A DNA stretch of 64,000 bases from NCBI GenBank assembly GCA_964581355.1, contig CAZOOA010000002.1, forward strand, positions 78,525-142,524, written 5' to 3'. The position numbers and the translations under genes were made by a program. Every line of letters begins with the position of its first letter. The stretch's first letter is position 1. A model generated the notes under the pieces. It did no database searches, had not been told where the DNA came from, and worked only from the letters and a program-made list of their open reading frames with translations. Source of the stretch: CAZOOA01 sp964581355. Lineage in GTDB: Bacteria; Bacillota; Dethiobacteria; DTU022; UBA8154. Below are positions 50,664-59,051 of the stretch, piece by piece.

Positions 50664-52940
50664 CTACTTTTTAATCATCCGGATAACGCCGCCCAGGCAG
50701 CTGGCGGCACAGGTGCCGCACCCGCCGCACCGGGACAGGTCCACTTCAAAATGATCTTCCTCCCGGGTCAGGGCTTGACGGGGACAGGCTTCCACGCAGC
50801 TGTCGCACTGCACACAGATACCGCAGTGCAGGCAGCGGTCATATTCTTCCTCAATGTCCAGCTCTTCAATCTTTTCCAGGGGCCGGGCCCGCTCCGGGTG
50901 CAGGCATGAGCTTTCCACCGGTTCATTCACTTCAGGTATATAGGTTTCTCCCTGCAAACCGGCGTGGATTTCCAGGGCACACTGCCGGCCCTCACCGATT
51001 TTGGAGGTTACCAAGCCCAGGCCGCAGGCATCGCCAACGACGGAAATAGCCGGGTGAGCTGTCCTGAAGCTGTTTTCTTCCAGGCTGTAAAAACCCCGGC
51101 GGTCTTGCTGCTCCTGAAGTTCTTCAGGCAGGAAATCCAGGGCCGGCTGCTCGTTAATGAACACCAGGGCTGTATCGGATGGCAAAAATTCTGTTCTCCC
51201 GGCCCCATCGGCGACCAGTACGCCACCAGGCTCTGCCTGCTGCAAAAAGAGGGGATAGCGGAACGCCACGCCCAGCTTTTCCAGCTTGCGCCGCTCTTCC
51301 GGATCGGCCGAAGGCTTTTGGATATCGATGACCGTAATCTCCCCGGGCTGTACACCCAGGTCGATCAGGGCCTCAATTCCATCCACTGCCGCATCTCCAC
51401 CCCCGACAACGACGACTTTTGGACCGACATGTAAAGATATTTCCCCGGGGTTCATTTGCTGCCGGTTATAGGCCTTTAAAAAATCCAGGCCGGGACGTAA
51501 GTGCTCTGCTCCCTTGACCGGCGGCAAAACCGGCTTGTGGGCTCCAACAGCAACCACGACATGGTCATATTCTTCCAGGATCCGGGCAAACTGCTCCCGG
51601 TCCACCCGGCATCCGGTGACAAAGTTGACCCCCAGTTTTTCAATCCGGGCCAGGTCGTGCTCCAGGTCCTCCAGGGGCAGCCGGGTCCGGGAGATAACTT
51701 GGTAAAGCTTGCCCCCGGGTCGTTCCCCTTCATCAAAAACGGTCACAGGATACCCTTTGCGAGCCAGCTGGTATGCTGTGCTGAGCCCCGAAGGGCCAGC
51801 CCCGATGACCGCAATTTTCTCAGTCTTTGATTCTTCCACCGGAAGAATCAGCTCACTTTTGAAGCGCCGGGCCAGATCCGCGGTTCGAACAGAAAAATCC
51901 ACCTGGTCCCGGGTACAGTTCTGCATACACAGGTGAGGGCAGATGAACCCGCAGCAGCTGTAACGCAGCGGTGTGACTTCATCCAGCAGAGCCAGAGCCT
52001 GTTCATTTTCGCCGTGGCGCAGGTGCCGTAAAAACTGGCTGGTAGGAACCCCGGCGGGACAGGCAGCCTGGCAGGGCGAGGTTTTTTCCACCCGCTCCGG
52101 CTTCAGACCCGTTTCCACAGGATAGGACGGGCAATAGAACTTGGCAAAAGGGCGGCTGCCTACCGGCTGTATCTTGACCAGACTCCGATCCAGCAGGGAG
52201 GCGGCATCCAACTCAAAGTGCCGGCAAAACTCCTGGACCATAGGCTCTATTTTTTCCCGATCCCGGCGGTCGGCTTCGCTTAACACAGCGCCAATTCCCA
52301 GCAGGTGGTCAGGAACTTCATAGCCGAAGATATAGACAGCCCCACCATGAATCCCTGTAGCCAGCGTTTTACTGGAATTGCCGACGACCATTTCACTTTC
52401 ATTGTTCCGGTTCAGAAGGATCAGGTTCCCCCCGGCCATATACTCACCCAGGTAGTCTCCCGAGGTTCCCCCGACAACCACCTGGGGGACTTTCTCCTTG
52501 TATTCTTTCATATGGATCCCCACCCGGTAGCCCACATCGTCCCGGACAAAAAGGCTGCCGCCTCTCATCCCGTAGGCCAGGGCGTCGCCTCCCAGGCCGT
52601 GGATGATGATCCGCCCGCTGTCCATTGTATTGGCTACAGCGTTTTGCCCGTGGCCGTATACTTTCACTGTAGGACCGTTCAGGTTAAAACCCAGGTCTTC
52701 CCCCGGGACACCATGGATCTCCAGGAGCAGGTCTTGTTTACTTAAACCAGCCCCCAGGTAGCGCTGCCCACGGACATTTCTCACAATGATCCTTTCAGCG
52801 CCGTCTTGTACTGCCTGCCGGATCTGTTCATTCAGCTGCCTGTAATAAATCCCCCGGGCATCAATTTCCACCGCTGAACCGTCTTGTTTTGCATTATTCA
52901 CCGGCATGCTGGATTCCAAGGATGGATAATTCGCGCTCAT
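50664..52940 (-). CDS. Glutamate synthase GXGXG domain fused to GltD-like oxidoreductase and ferredoxin
   Basis: 758 residues. About 1-250 is the GXGXG beta-helix (GltB domain 3: GHGQNAVANTMDSGRIII, GMRGGSLFVRDDVGYRVG). About 275-660 is a GltD-type NAD(P)H/FAD reductase, with a Cys-rich Fe-S entry (CQAACPAGVPTSQFL, then CCGFICPHLCMQNC), FAD motif VIGAGPSGLSTA and NADPH motif VVGGGDAAVDG. The last 60 residues hold two 4Fe-4S motifs (CLHCGICVQCDSCVEACP and CGGCGTCAASC). It probably supplies electrons and the structural beta-helix to the FMN synthase subunit encoded upstream. The genes overlap by 47 bp. Start at the ATG with AGGAG nine bases upstream. Confidence 0.92.
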   Translation of the reverse strand: MSANYPSLESSMPVNNAKQDGSAVEIDARGIYYRQLNEQIRQAVQDGAERIIVRNVRGQRYLGAGLSKQDLLLEIHGVPGEDLGFNLNGPTVKVYGHGQNAVANTMDSGRIIIHGLGGDALAYGMRGGSLFVRDDVGYRVGIHMKEYKEKVPQVVVGGTSGDYLGEYMAGGNLILLNRNNESEMVVGNSSKTLATGIHGGAVYIFGYEVPDHLLGIGAVLSEADRRDREKIEPMVQEFCRHFELDAASLLDRSLVKIQPVGSRPFAKFYCPSYPVETGLKPERVEKTSPCQAACPAGVPTSQFLRHLRHGENEQALALLDEVTPLRYSCCGFICPHLCMQNCTRDQVDFSVRTADLARRFKSELILPVEESKTEKIAVIGAGPSGLSTAYQLARKGYPVTVFDEGERPGGKLYQVISRTRLPLEDLEHDLARIEKLGVNFVTGCRVDREQFARILEEYDHVVVAVGAHKPVLPPVKGAEHLRPGLDFLKAYNRQQMNPGEISLHVGPKVVVVGGGDAAVDGIEALIDLGVQPGEITVIDIQKPSADPEERRKLEKLGVAFRYPLFLQQAEPGGVLVADGAGRTEFLPSDTALVFINEQPALDFLPEELQEQQDRRGFYSLEENSFRTAHPAISVVGDACGLGLVTSKIGEGRQCALEIHAGLQGETYIPEVNEPVESSCLHPERARPLEKIEELDIEEEYDRCLHCGICVQCDSCVEACPRQALTREEDHFEVDLSRCGGCGTCAASCLGGVIRMIKK

Positions 52941-54450
52941 TCAGACCCACTCCTCTCAATATTAATCGGTTTCCACGGAACGAGCCCAGGTCATAGATAC
53001 CGTTTAATCCCATGATTTCCTGCATTTCATGATGCCAGCCTTCCAGCAGGTTGGAAAGCCGTTCTTCGGCCCAGTCTACATCCAGGCGTTGGGACAGGAC
53101 CGGGTCGTTCGTGGTGATTCCCCAGGGGCACTTTCCACTGCCGCAGCGCTGGCAGGCATGACAACCACAGGCGATCAAGCAGGCCGTTCCGATAGCTACC
53201 ACATCAGCACCCAACGCGATGGCTTTCATCACGTCAGCACTGTTGCGGATTCCTCCGGCAGCAACGATAGAAGCCTGGTCCCGGATGTGTTCTTCCCGCA
53301 ACCGCTGGTCCACAACGGCCAGGGCCAACTCAATGGGGATGCCCACGTTGTCCCGGACGATAGAGGGCGTAGCCCCGCTTCCCCCGCGGTAACCGTCCAG
53401 GTAGATCATATCGGCCCCGGCCCGGACCACACCGCTGGCAATGGCCGCCACGTTATGCACGGCAGCGATTTTCACGCAGACAGGCTTGTACCCGCTGGCT
53501 TCCTTGAGGGCATAAATGAGCAGCCGCAGATCCTCAATGGAATAAATATCATGCTGGGGGGCCGGGGAAATGGCATCGCTGTGCAGGGGAATCATCCGGG
53601 TTTCAGAGATCCCTTCCAGGACTTTCTCCCCGGGCAGATGACCGCCGATTCCCGGCTTGGCCCCCTGGCCGATTTTAATCTGGTAGGCCCGCCCAGCCCG
53701 CAGGTATTCCTGGCTGACTCCAAAGCGTCCCGAGGCCACCTGCAGCACCACACAGTCGCTGTAGGGCTCCAGGTCCTTGTGCAGCCCGCCTTCCCCGGAA
53801 TACCAGAGCAGCCCTTTTTTCTGTGCTACCCGGGCCATGGCTTTCTGGAAGCTCAAATTGATGCTGCCGTACGACATGGGAGCAAATACCACCGGCATAC
53901 TGAGCCGGATCAATGAATTGCGAAAGGATTGCCAATCAGTAATTTCACTAAAGGATTTGGCCTTTCTCCCTACGTAGGTGATGGTCTCCATAGGCTCCCT
54001 CTGGGGGTCGATGGAGGGGTTGGTAACCTGGCAGGCATTGAATAAAATGTGGTCAAAATAGTTGGGCACCTCGCTGTCGGCACCCAAACCGGTCAGGGCC
54101 ACGGCCCCGGAAGACGCCTGCAGGTGTATGCGGTTGATGGCATTGTCTTTCCAGACAGCATGGGGCCTTAAGGCCATCTTATTTTCCTCTATATTGATTG
54201 CCCCCAGGGGGCAGGTATACTCACAGCGGTGACAGGCCCCGCAGGAACGACCATTAGCCACCGGAACTTTTTCTCCTGCCCGGGTCTCCATCCGGATCTC
54301 GTTAAAAGAACATTCCCGGGCACATATGCCGCAGCCATCGCAGGCGTCCAGGTTGAACACAGGCCGGTAGGCCGACCTGAGACCCGGGTCTACCCGGGGA
54401 GAAGGATCCTGTTGGGCATTTGTCGCAGGTGAAACAAATGATTGGGACAT
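52894..54450 (-). CDS. FMN-binding glutamate synthase subunit, archaeal type, with N-terminal ferredoxin
   Basis: 518 residues. The N-terminus has two 4Fe-4S motifs (CDGCGICARECSF and CGACHRCEYTCPL). The rest is the FMN-barrel glutamate synthase domain: APMSYGSINLSFQKAMARVA, GQGAKPGIGGHLPG, LDGYRGGSGATP, and the 3Fe-4S motif CHACQRCGSGKCPWG. It combines ammonia and 2-oxoglutarate with electrons to give glutamate. The amidotransferase and the beta-helix domains, fused in standard GltB, are encoded separately by the flanking genes. This split form is common in archaea and anaerobic bacteria. Confidence 0.95.
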   Translation of the reverse strand: MSQSFVSPATNAQQDPSPRVDPGLRSAYRPVFNLDACDGCGICARECSFNEIRMETRAGEKVPVANGRSCGACHRCEYTCPLGAINIEENKMALRPHAVWKDNAINRIHLQASSGAVALTGLGADSEVPNYFDHILFNACQVTNPSIDPQREPMETITYVGRKAKSFSEITDWQSFRNSLIRLSMPVVFAPMSYGSINLSFQKAMARVAQKKGLLWYSGEGGLHKDLEPYSDCVVLQVASGRFGVSQEYLRAGRAYQIKIGQGAKPGIGGHLPGEKVLEGISETRMIPLHSDAISPAPQHDIYSIEDLRLLIYALKEASGYKPVCVKIAAVHNVAAIASGVVRAGADMIYLDGYRGGSGATPSIVRDNVGIPIELALAVVDQRLREEHIRDQASIVAAGGIRNSADVMKAIALGADVVAIGTACLIACGCHACQRCGSGKCPWGITTNDPVLSQRLDVDWAEERLSNLLEGWHHEMQEIMGLNGIYDLGSFRGNRLILRGVGLNERELSILGIQHAGE

Positions 54451-54511
54451 GGCAAATCCCTCCTTAATTAGTATGGAAATGGCGTTTTAAGTTTCCCGGT
54501 CTCAGCGCCTT

Positions 54512-55603
54512 TTACGACCCCGCGGGGACTGCATCCTGTTGTTCTTCTTCTGGTTCCAGGTAGACCACGCAGGGCTGCCCGGCCCTTGGCGTGACGATAT
54601 GCTCCAGTTCCGGTTCCATTTCGTAAAGGGCCGAAACTTCACTGGCAAAATAGGAGTAATTGCCGGACTGGCCAACCGTCATGGGACGCAGCTTGGTATT
54701 GTCCGTAATGCTGAACATCCCCTCATCAAACCCGGCCAGGATAGCAAACGGCCCATTGAGCATGGCCGACTCATAAATAATTTTCAAGGCCAACAGCTTT
54801 TCCATGGTCTCTTCGTCTTTTTCCCGCTCGACCGAAGACCAGTAGGGTGGTGCCAAGACCAGGGTGGCATCTTCGATGGACAATCCATGTACACGGATGA
54901 GCAGATCCAGCAGGTACGCCACAACCTCACTGTCTGTCTGCATCCGGCACTTGTAACCGAACCCTTCCAGGTAGCGCCGGTTGATCCCGTAAGAGGAAAT
55001 CTCACCGTTATGCACAATGGACCAGTCCAACAAGTTGAAAGGATGGGCCCCTCCCCACCAGCCGGGCGTATTGGTGGGAAAACGGTTGTGAGCCAGCCAA
55101 GTGTACCCTTCGTAATCATCCAGGCAGAAAAAATCATAAATATCCGCTGGAGTGCCGACCCCCTTGAAAACGCCTACATTTTTCCCGCTGGAAAAAACAA
55201 ACGCCCCTTCCAACCGGTCATTAACTCCCATAACCTTTTCAATAGTATAGTTATCCTCGTTGACAGGAACAGGAGCTTCCTGAATTTTCGAAGCCCTGGG
55301 CTCGACAAAAAACCGTTTCACCAGGGGATGATCGTTGATTTTCTTATTCCAAACAGGGATGTCTTCCAGGTTATGAATGACAAAATGCTCCTGTAAATAA
55401 TCTTTGACTTCCATCATTCTACCGGAATCTACAGCCATTACGTGTATAGCGTACAACTTTTGGTAGTCTGGATAGATACCGTAGGCTGCAAAACCTGCAC
55501 CAAGTCCATTGCCCCGGTCGTTTTGCAAAACGATCCCCTGCCTGATCCGGCTTCCATTTTCCTTGACTCTTTGATGGCTAATCAATCCAGCAATTCCACA
55601 CAT
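54512..55603 (-). CDS. Glutamate synthase amidotransferase subunit (class II GATase)
   Basis: 363 residues. It begins MCGIAGLISHQRVK, so Cys2 becomes the N-terminal nucleophile after Met removal. Family motifs include WLAHNRFPTNTPGWWGGAHPF and the substrate-site HNGEISSYGINRRYLEG (partial motifs). It hydrolyses glutamine to feed ammonia to the synthase subunit. GAGGTG lies upstream. It is the first gene of the three-gene glutamate synthase operon and has a strong promoter at 55760-55788. Confidence 0.95.
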   Translation of the reverse strand: MCGIAGLISHQRVKENGSRIRQGIVLQNDRGNGLGAGFAAYGIYPDYQKLYAIHVMAVDSGRMMEVKDYLQEHFVIHNLEDIPVWNKKINDHPLVKRFFVEPRASKIQEAPVPVNEDNYTIEKVMGVNDRLEGAFVFSSGKNVGVFKGVGTPADIYDFFCLDDYEGYTWLAHNRFPTNTPGWWGGAHPFNLLDWSIVHNGEISSYGINRRYLEGFGYKCRMQTDSEVVAYLLDLLIRVHGLSIEDATLVLAPPYWSSVEREKDEETMEKLLALKIIYESAMLNGPFAILAGFDEGMFSITDNTKLRPMTVGQSGNYSYFASEVSALYEMEPELEHIVTPRAGQPCVVYLEPEEEQQDAVPAGS

Positions 55604-55729
55604 GGGTCAACACCTCTTTCCTTTCATTTTTTGCGAGATCCCTGAAAAACATTTCCGCATTATGGAACCGAAAAAGTTTAAAAAAAAGCCGGCCATCCCA
55701 CAAAAAGTCTGTCCGCACCATAAAAAATA

Positions 55730-55755
55730 ACTACCTGTTGGTTTTTCCCAGGTAG
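55730..55755 (-). promoter_or_regulatory. Dyad at the start of the glutamate synthase transcript
   Basis: On the minus strand CTACCTG, 12-base centre, CAGGTAG, then TTATTTTTTA. The -10 box ends five bases before it, so it lies at or next to +1. It could be an operator, or a 5'-terminal hairpin followed by a T tract acting as early terminator. Confidence 0.55.
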
Positions 55756-55759
55756 CTAA

Positions 55760-55788
55760 ATTTTAACACGTGCCTGCCAATCTGTCAA
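55760..55788 (-). promoter_or_regulatory. Sigma-A promoter of the glutamate synthase operon
   Basis: Minus-strand TTGACA (55788-55783), 17-bp spacer, TAAAAT (55765-55760). Two TATtGCGGAAT/TATGTGGAAT-like direct repeats (55789-55799 and 55810-55819) lie upstream about 20 bp apart, possible activator sites. The leader to the ATG is about 150 bases. Confidence 0.9.
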
Positions 55789-55852
55789 TATTGCGGAATG
55801 ACTTTTTACTATGTGGAATAAGTGGCCATAAAAACAAATTTACACTTTACAA

Positions 55853-56359
55853 TTATTCTGCCGGCGGTGTAAAGGTGCGCCCGGCCAGCTCGTTATCCAG
55901 ATGATAGATGCCTTCGCCTTTTTCTCCCAAACGCCTTACTTTGCTTAAAATATCGGACATAGTTGCTTCTTCCTCAACCTGCTCATCAATAAACCATTTT
56001 AAAAAGCTGATGGTAGCATGCTCCCTTTCCTCGGTGGCCAGATCCATCAAGGTATAAATACGCTTGGTAACAAATTTTTCATGCTCCAGGGTCAGGGCAA
56101 ACACTTCCTCCAGGGACTGGTAATCCCGCTTGGGTTCATCCAGGGCACTGATTACTGCCCTTCCGCCCAGCTCATTGATGAAGTGAAAGAACTTCATGGC
56201 ATGAAACTGCTCTTCCTGGGCCTGCACGATGAAAAAGTTGGCAAAACCGTTGAACTCTTCAGCAGCACAGTAAGCTGCCATGGCCAGGTAGTAATTAGCG
56301 GAAAACTGCTCATACTTGATCTGTTCATTTAATTCTTTTAACAACTTTTCAGATAACAT
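55853..56359 (-). CDS. ftnA: Non-heme ferritin
   Basis: 168 residues from the ATG at 56359, which has AGGAGG eight bases upstream. Ferroxidase-site residues are visible: Glu in NEQIKYEQFSANYYL, the EEQFHAMKFF pair (Glu, His), and the Glu/Gln set in LEHEKFVTKRIYTLMD. The end HLDNELAGR fits prokaryotic ferritins. It oxidises and stores iron and protects against oxygen. Monocistronic, with a strong promoter just upstream. Confidence 0.96.
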   Translation of the reverse strand: MLSEKLLKELNEQIKYEQFSANYYLAMAAYCAAEEFNGFANFFIVQAQEEQFHAMKFFHFINELGGRAVISALDEPKRDYQSLEEVFALTLEHEKFVTKRIYTLMDLATEEREHATISFLKWFIDEQVEEEATMSDILSKVRRLGEKGEGIYHLDNELAGRTFTPPAE

Positions 56360-56404
56360 TGATCGTACCTCCTGATATTTTTTCCCCACTTCTAGCTTAG
56401 ATTT

Positions 56405-56433
56405 ATCTTAACTCTCCGTCCCTTAATTGTCAA
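56405..56433 (-). promoter_or_regulatory. Sigma-A promoter of ferritin
   Basis: Minus-strand TTGACA (56433-56428), 17-bp spacer, TAAGAT (56410-56405). It lies 45 bp upstream of the ferritin start. Confidence 0.88.
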
Positions 56434-56443
56434 CTTTTTCCGA

Positions 56444-57235
56444 CTATTTTCCCACAGGGCAGACACGAATGCATTTTCCGTAACAAAAATTTTTCACCCG
56501 TTTTGTGCGGCAAGCCGTGATGTCGGTCCGGCTAACCGGGTCCAGCCAGGGATCCCCCGGAGCTGCTCCCGCAACATCGCCTGTGAAAGATATTCCAGGG
56601 ACCCCGTGCGTCAAAGCCCCAACATTGCATTGTTCGATACAAATTTCACAGGAACTTCCCAGGCACACTTTTTCAGTCAATAATGGGGTGGGTTGCAACT
56701 GGGCTGAGGTAATAACAGCATTGAACCGGACCCGGGGGCCATACTCAGAGGTAACTACCAGGTTGTTCAGGCCAAATTCACCCAGTCCGGCACGGACTGC
56801 TGCATGACGCATGGAGAATATCCCGGCATGGCCGGGCACTTTTTCCTGGAACTCTTTATATGCCCCGGAATAAGTTGTGGGAAAACTAACGGCGGAAAAG
56901 CCGCCATCGTCCAGCGCCAGTGAAACAGTCAAAGCGATCTGTTCCAGGCGCTGGTTTAAGACATCATAGCCAGAAACCTGGTAAAAATAGCGCTGCAGGT
57001 ATTCTTCCCGAAAAGCTCCCGAAATAATTTCAGAATCCTGCAAAAAATGCTGATAATTGACCACACTTTTCAACACAGGCAATCCGAACACAAGCACACT
57101 TTTTGCCTCAGGCATAAAATCCCGGGGATGATGCCCCCTGGGTGCACCAGCAAAGCGCTGGACCGGGGCCACACCGAAAAGGCGGGCTCCGTCCATCCGG
57201 GCTTTCTGCTCAATGCTCCTGGTCTCTTTCTGCAA
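56444..57235 (-). CDS. QueG-like iron-sulfur protein
   Basis: 263 residues; TTG start behind GGGGG. The N-terminal part (SVLVFGLPVLKSVVNY) and the middle (RHAAVRAGLGEFGLNNLVVTSEYGPRVRF, partial motif GLGEFGLNNL) resemble epoxyqueuosine reductase and related corrinoid Fe-S proteins. Two clusters are suggested by CEICIEQCNVGAL and a final C..CYGKCIRVCP. The protein ends right after that last motif and lacks the HEAT repeats of true QueG, so another function is likely. The substrate is unknown. It sits alone upstream of ferritin. Confidence 0.75.
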   Translation of the reverse strand: MQKETRSIEQKARMDGARLFGVAPVQRFAGAPRGHHPRDFMPEAKSVLVFGLPVLKSVVNYQHFLQDSEIISGAFREEYLQRYFYQVSGYDVLNQRLEQIALTVSLALDDGGFSAVSFPTTYSGAYKEFQEKVPGHAGIFSMRHAAVRAGLGEFGLNNLVVTSEYGPRVRFNAVITSAQLQPTPLLTEKVCLGSSCEICIEQCNVGALTHGVPGISFTGDVAGAAPGDPWLDPVSRTDITACRTKRVKNFCYGKCIRVCPVGK

Positions 57236-57356
57236 TTATCTTCCCCCTTTCAGCCCATACTGGTCCAGCAGCATGGCCAAACAAATACCGGACAAATTTT
57301 CTTTCGCCTATTCCACTGCAGTTCATCATGCTAACGGATTAAAAACCAAAGTCAAA

Positions 57357-57435
57357 GACACTTGGGAAACTGCTCAGCGTTATTTATAAGCGATGCTGCG
57401 CAATCACATAAGGGCTGAACAGTTGCGACACTTGG
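57357..57435. mobile_element. Miniature inverted-repeat element with 9-bp target duplication
   Basis: A 61-bp element (57366-57426) has ends GAAACTGCTCAGC and GCTGAACAGTTGC (11 of 13 paired) and is flanked on both sides by GACACTTGG (57357-57365 and 57427-57435). Inside is CGCAATCACATAAGG, matching other family copies. It has no coding capacity, so a transposase elsewhere would be needed. Confidence 0.75.
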
Positions 57436-57489
57436 TTAATTCGCCTGTTTTATAGTCAATTCCTCTTTGTTGTACAGTCATTGTCTGCA

Positions 57490-57518
57490 TTGTTTTTTTC
57501 AGAAAATAATGGTATACT
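57490..57518 (+). promoter_or_regulatory. Promoter of the GerMN-domain gene
   Basis: TTGTTT (57490-57495), 17-bp spacer, TATACT (57513-57518) preceded by TGG (extended -10). Confidence 0.6.
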
Positions 57519-57575
57519 GCAAGAAAACACTAACTTTTTTACATGAGGGGTTCAACCTTGAAAGGAGGAGTTTTG

Positions 57576-58508
57576 TTGAGATCACTGTTTACCTGGTTGT
57601 TGGTGGCTTTATTACTTATCCCTGTGGGGGCTTTTGCCCTGCATGCAGAAGCTGTAACCGGCGAAGAGGGCTTGCAAAACGAGAAAAATGAAGGAGAGGC
57701 AGCAGAAACGGAACAGGATCCCATCAGCATCGTTGTCAACGGGCAAACCATTGATTTTGACGTAGAGCCATATATTGAAGAAGGCCGAACTATGGTCCCG
57801 GTCCGGTTTGTGAGTGAACAACTGGGAGCCCATGTCGCCTGGGACGGAGATGAGCAAAAAGTAACGATTAACCTGGAAGATACTACGATAGTGCTGGAAA
57901 TCGGCAAAGAAACCGTCTGGATCAACGACCAGGAACATGAGGGCATCCTGGATGTCCCGGCTGAAATTGTTGAAGACCGGACTATGGTGCCCCTTCGCTT
58001 TGTCAGCGAAGCCCTGGGCGAAGCTGTAAAATGGGAAGGTGAAACGAGAACGGTATTTGTCGGACCAGTCGAATTGACTCTGTATTTCGCCGATGAACAA
58101 GCCCAGTATCTTGTCCCGGAAACAAGGGAGGTCTTGGGAGTTAATCTCAACAACCCTGAAATCATGTCTGAAATAATATTTGAGGAACTGTTAAAAGGGC
58201 CAGAACAAGAAGGCCTCAATCCCACTATTTTTGATAGCGGGAACAAAAACATCAATGTGATCCTCACAGGAGAACTCCCCAGGACAGGGATACTGATCCT
58301 CAACCTGACCGGCGACTTTGTGAATGCACAGCAAAGGGGTGCAGCGGGTGAAACAATGGCTGTATACTCCCTGGTCCATTCTTTATCTGAGCAACCTGAG
58401 GTGGAAAATGTACAGTTCTTGCAAGACGGCCGGGAAGAAGAGGCACTATTTGGCCATATCGCAACCGATAGACCTCTAAGCCCTGATCCTGACCTGGTTA
58501 ACCCTTAA
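57576..58508 (+). CDS. Secreted protein with copper-amine-oxidase-N and GerMN domains
   Basis: 310 residues from the TTG at 57576, behind AAAGGAGGAG. A signal peptide (LFTWLLVALLLIPVGAFA) is followed by an acidic linker. Two stalk-like copper amine oxidase N-terminal repeats follow (RTMVPVRFVSEQLGAHVAWD and RTMVPLRFVSEALGEAVKWE), despite the name a structural wall or surface module. A GerMN domain makes the C-terminal 130 residues (VELTLYFADEQAQYLVPETR to VENVQFLQDGREE). GerMN domains occur in germination and sporulation proteins. It is monocistronic with its own promoter and terminator. Role in the spore or cell wall is inference. Confidence 0.87.
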   Translation: MRSLFTWLLVALLLIPVGAFALHAEAVTGEEGLQNEKNEGEAAETEQDPISIVVNGQTIDFDVEPYIEEGRTMVPVRFVSEQLGAHVAWDGDEQKVTINLEDTTIVLEIGKETVWINDQEHEGILDVPAEIVEDRTMVPLRFVSEALGEAVKWEGETRTVFVGPVELTLYFADEQAQYLVPETREVLGVNLNNPEIMSEIIFEELLKGPEQEGLNPTIFDSGNKNINVILTGELPRTGILILNLTGDFVNAQQRGAAGETMAVYSLVHSLSEQPEVENVQFLQDGREEEALFGHIATDRPLSPDPDLVNP

Positions 58509-58571
58509 TTAAAGAAAAGAACTCCAGGAACAAAGTTTAGAAAAAAGCTCAGGAAATAAGATAACAACTTT

Positions 58572-58610
58572 AAAAGCCGCGCGTGCAGCCGATTGCAGCG
58601 CGGCTTTTTT
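58572..58610 (+). terminator. Terminator after the GerMN gene
   Basis: GCCGCGC (58576-58582) pairs with GCGCGGC (58598-58604), with an inner TGCA/TGCA stem, followed by six T. Flanking A and T runs make it work in both directions. Confidence 0.92.
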
Positions 58611-58792
58611 GATCACAACCAAGGTTGCACAAAACAGCTTGACCTCCAGGATGATCAACTGTACTATGCTTGAGTCTGGTTCTTTCTTGTCCACCTCTAT
58701 TGAAACGCATAGACTAGCCGGAACCTGGACAGGAAAAAGAAGAAAGAAGCTCCACTTTTTGTAACTGGTATGCTTAAAAAGAAAACCATGTT
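58611..58792. other. Spacer without a supported gene
   Basis: Nothing beyond the terminator and the start of the repeat element is seen here. Confidence 0.4.
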
Positions 58793-58947
58793 GTGGATAA
58801 CTGCTCAGCCCTTATTTGATTGCGCAGCATGCCGCAAAGCAGGGGGACGGTTCGCATAGGGTTCAATCGGAAGTTTTGCGCTGCGCTCCGGAAGCGCGAT
58901 AACAGTCCCCGCAGCTTCGCTTACAAATAGCGCTCAGCAGTTACCAC
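58793..58947. mobile_element. 155-bp palindromic element of the GTAACTGC family
   Basis: Ends GTGGATAACTGCTCAGC and GCTCAGCAGTTACCAC are inverted repeats. The left part continues CCTTATTTGATTGCGCAGC as in the copies at 21360 and 57366, and includes GCAGGGGGACGGTT, shared with the REP-like sequences at 23319 and 62570. No coding capacity and no clear target duplication. Confidence 0.7.
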
Positions 58948-58974
58948 TTTTTTTTGATACAACTGAATTTAGCC

Positions 58975-59000
58975 GTAACAAACCCAACCCTGCTTCGTCT
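58975..59000 (+). promoter_or_regulatory. Candidate ECF sigma autoregulatory promoter
   Basis: GTAAC (58975-58979), 16-bp spacer, CGTCT (58996-59000), close to the GGAAC-N16-CGTC form of many ECF promoters. It lies 51 bp upstream of the sigma factor gene. Confidence 0.5.
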
Positions 59001-59051
59001 TTACAAGTGCAGGGAAAATGACAATGATATCGCGCGGTATCGAGGCTCGAG

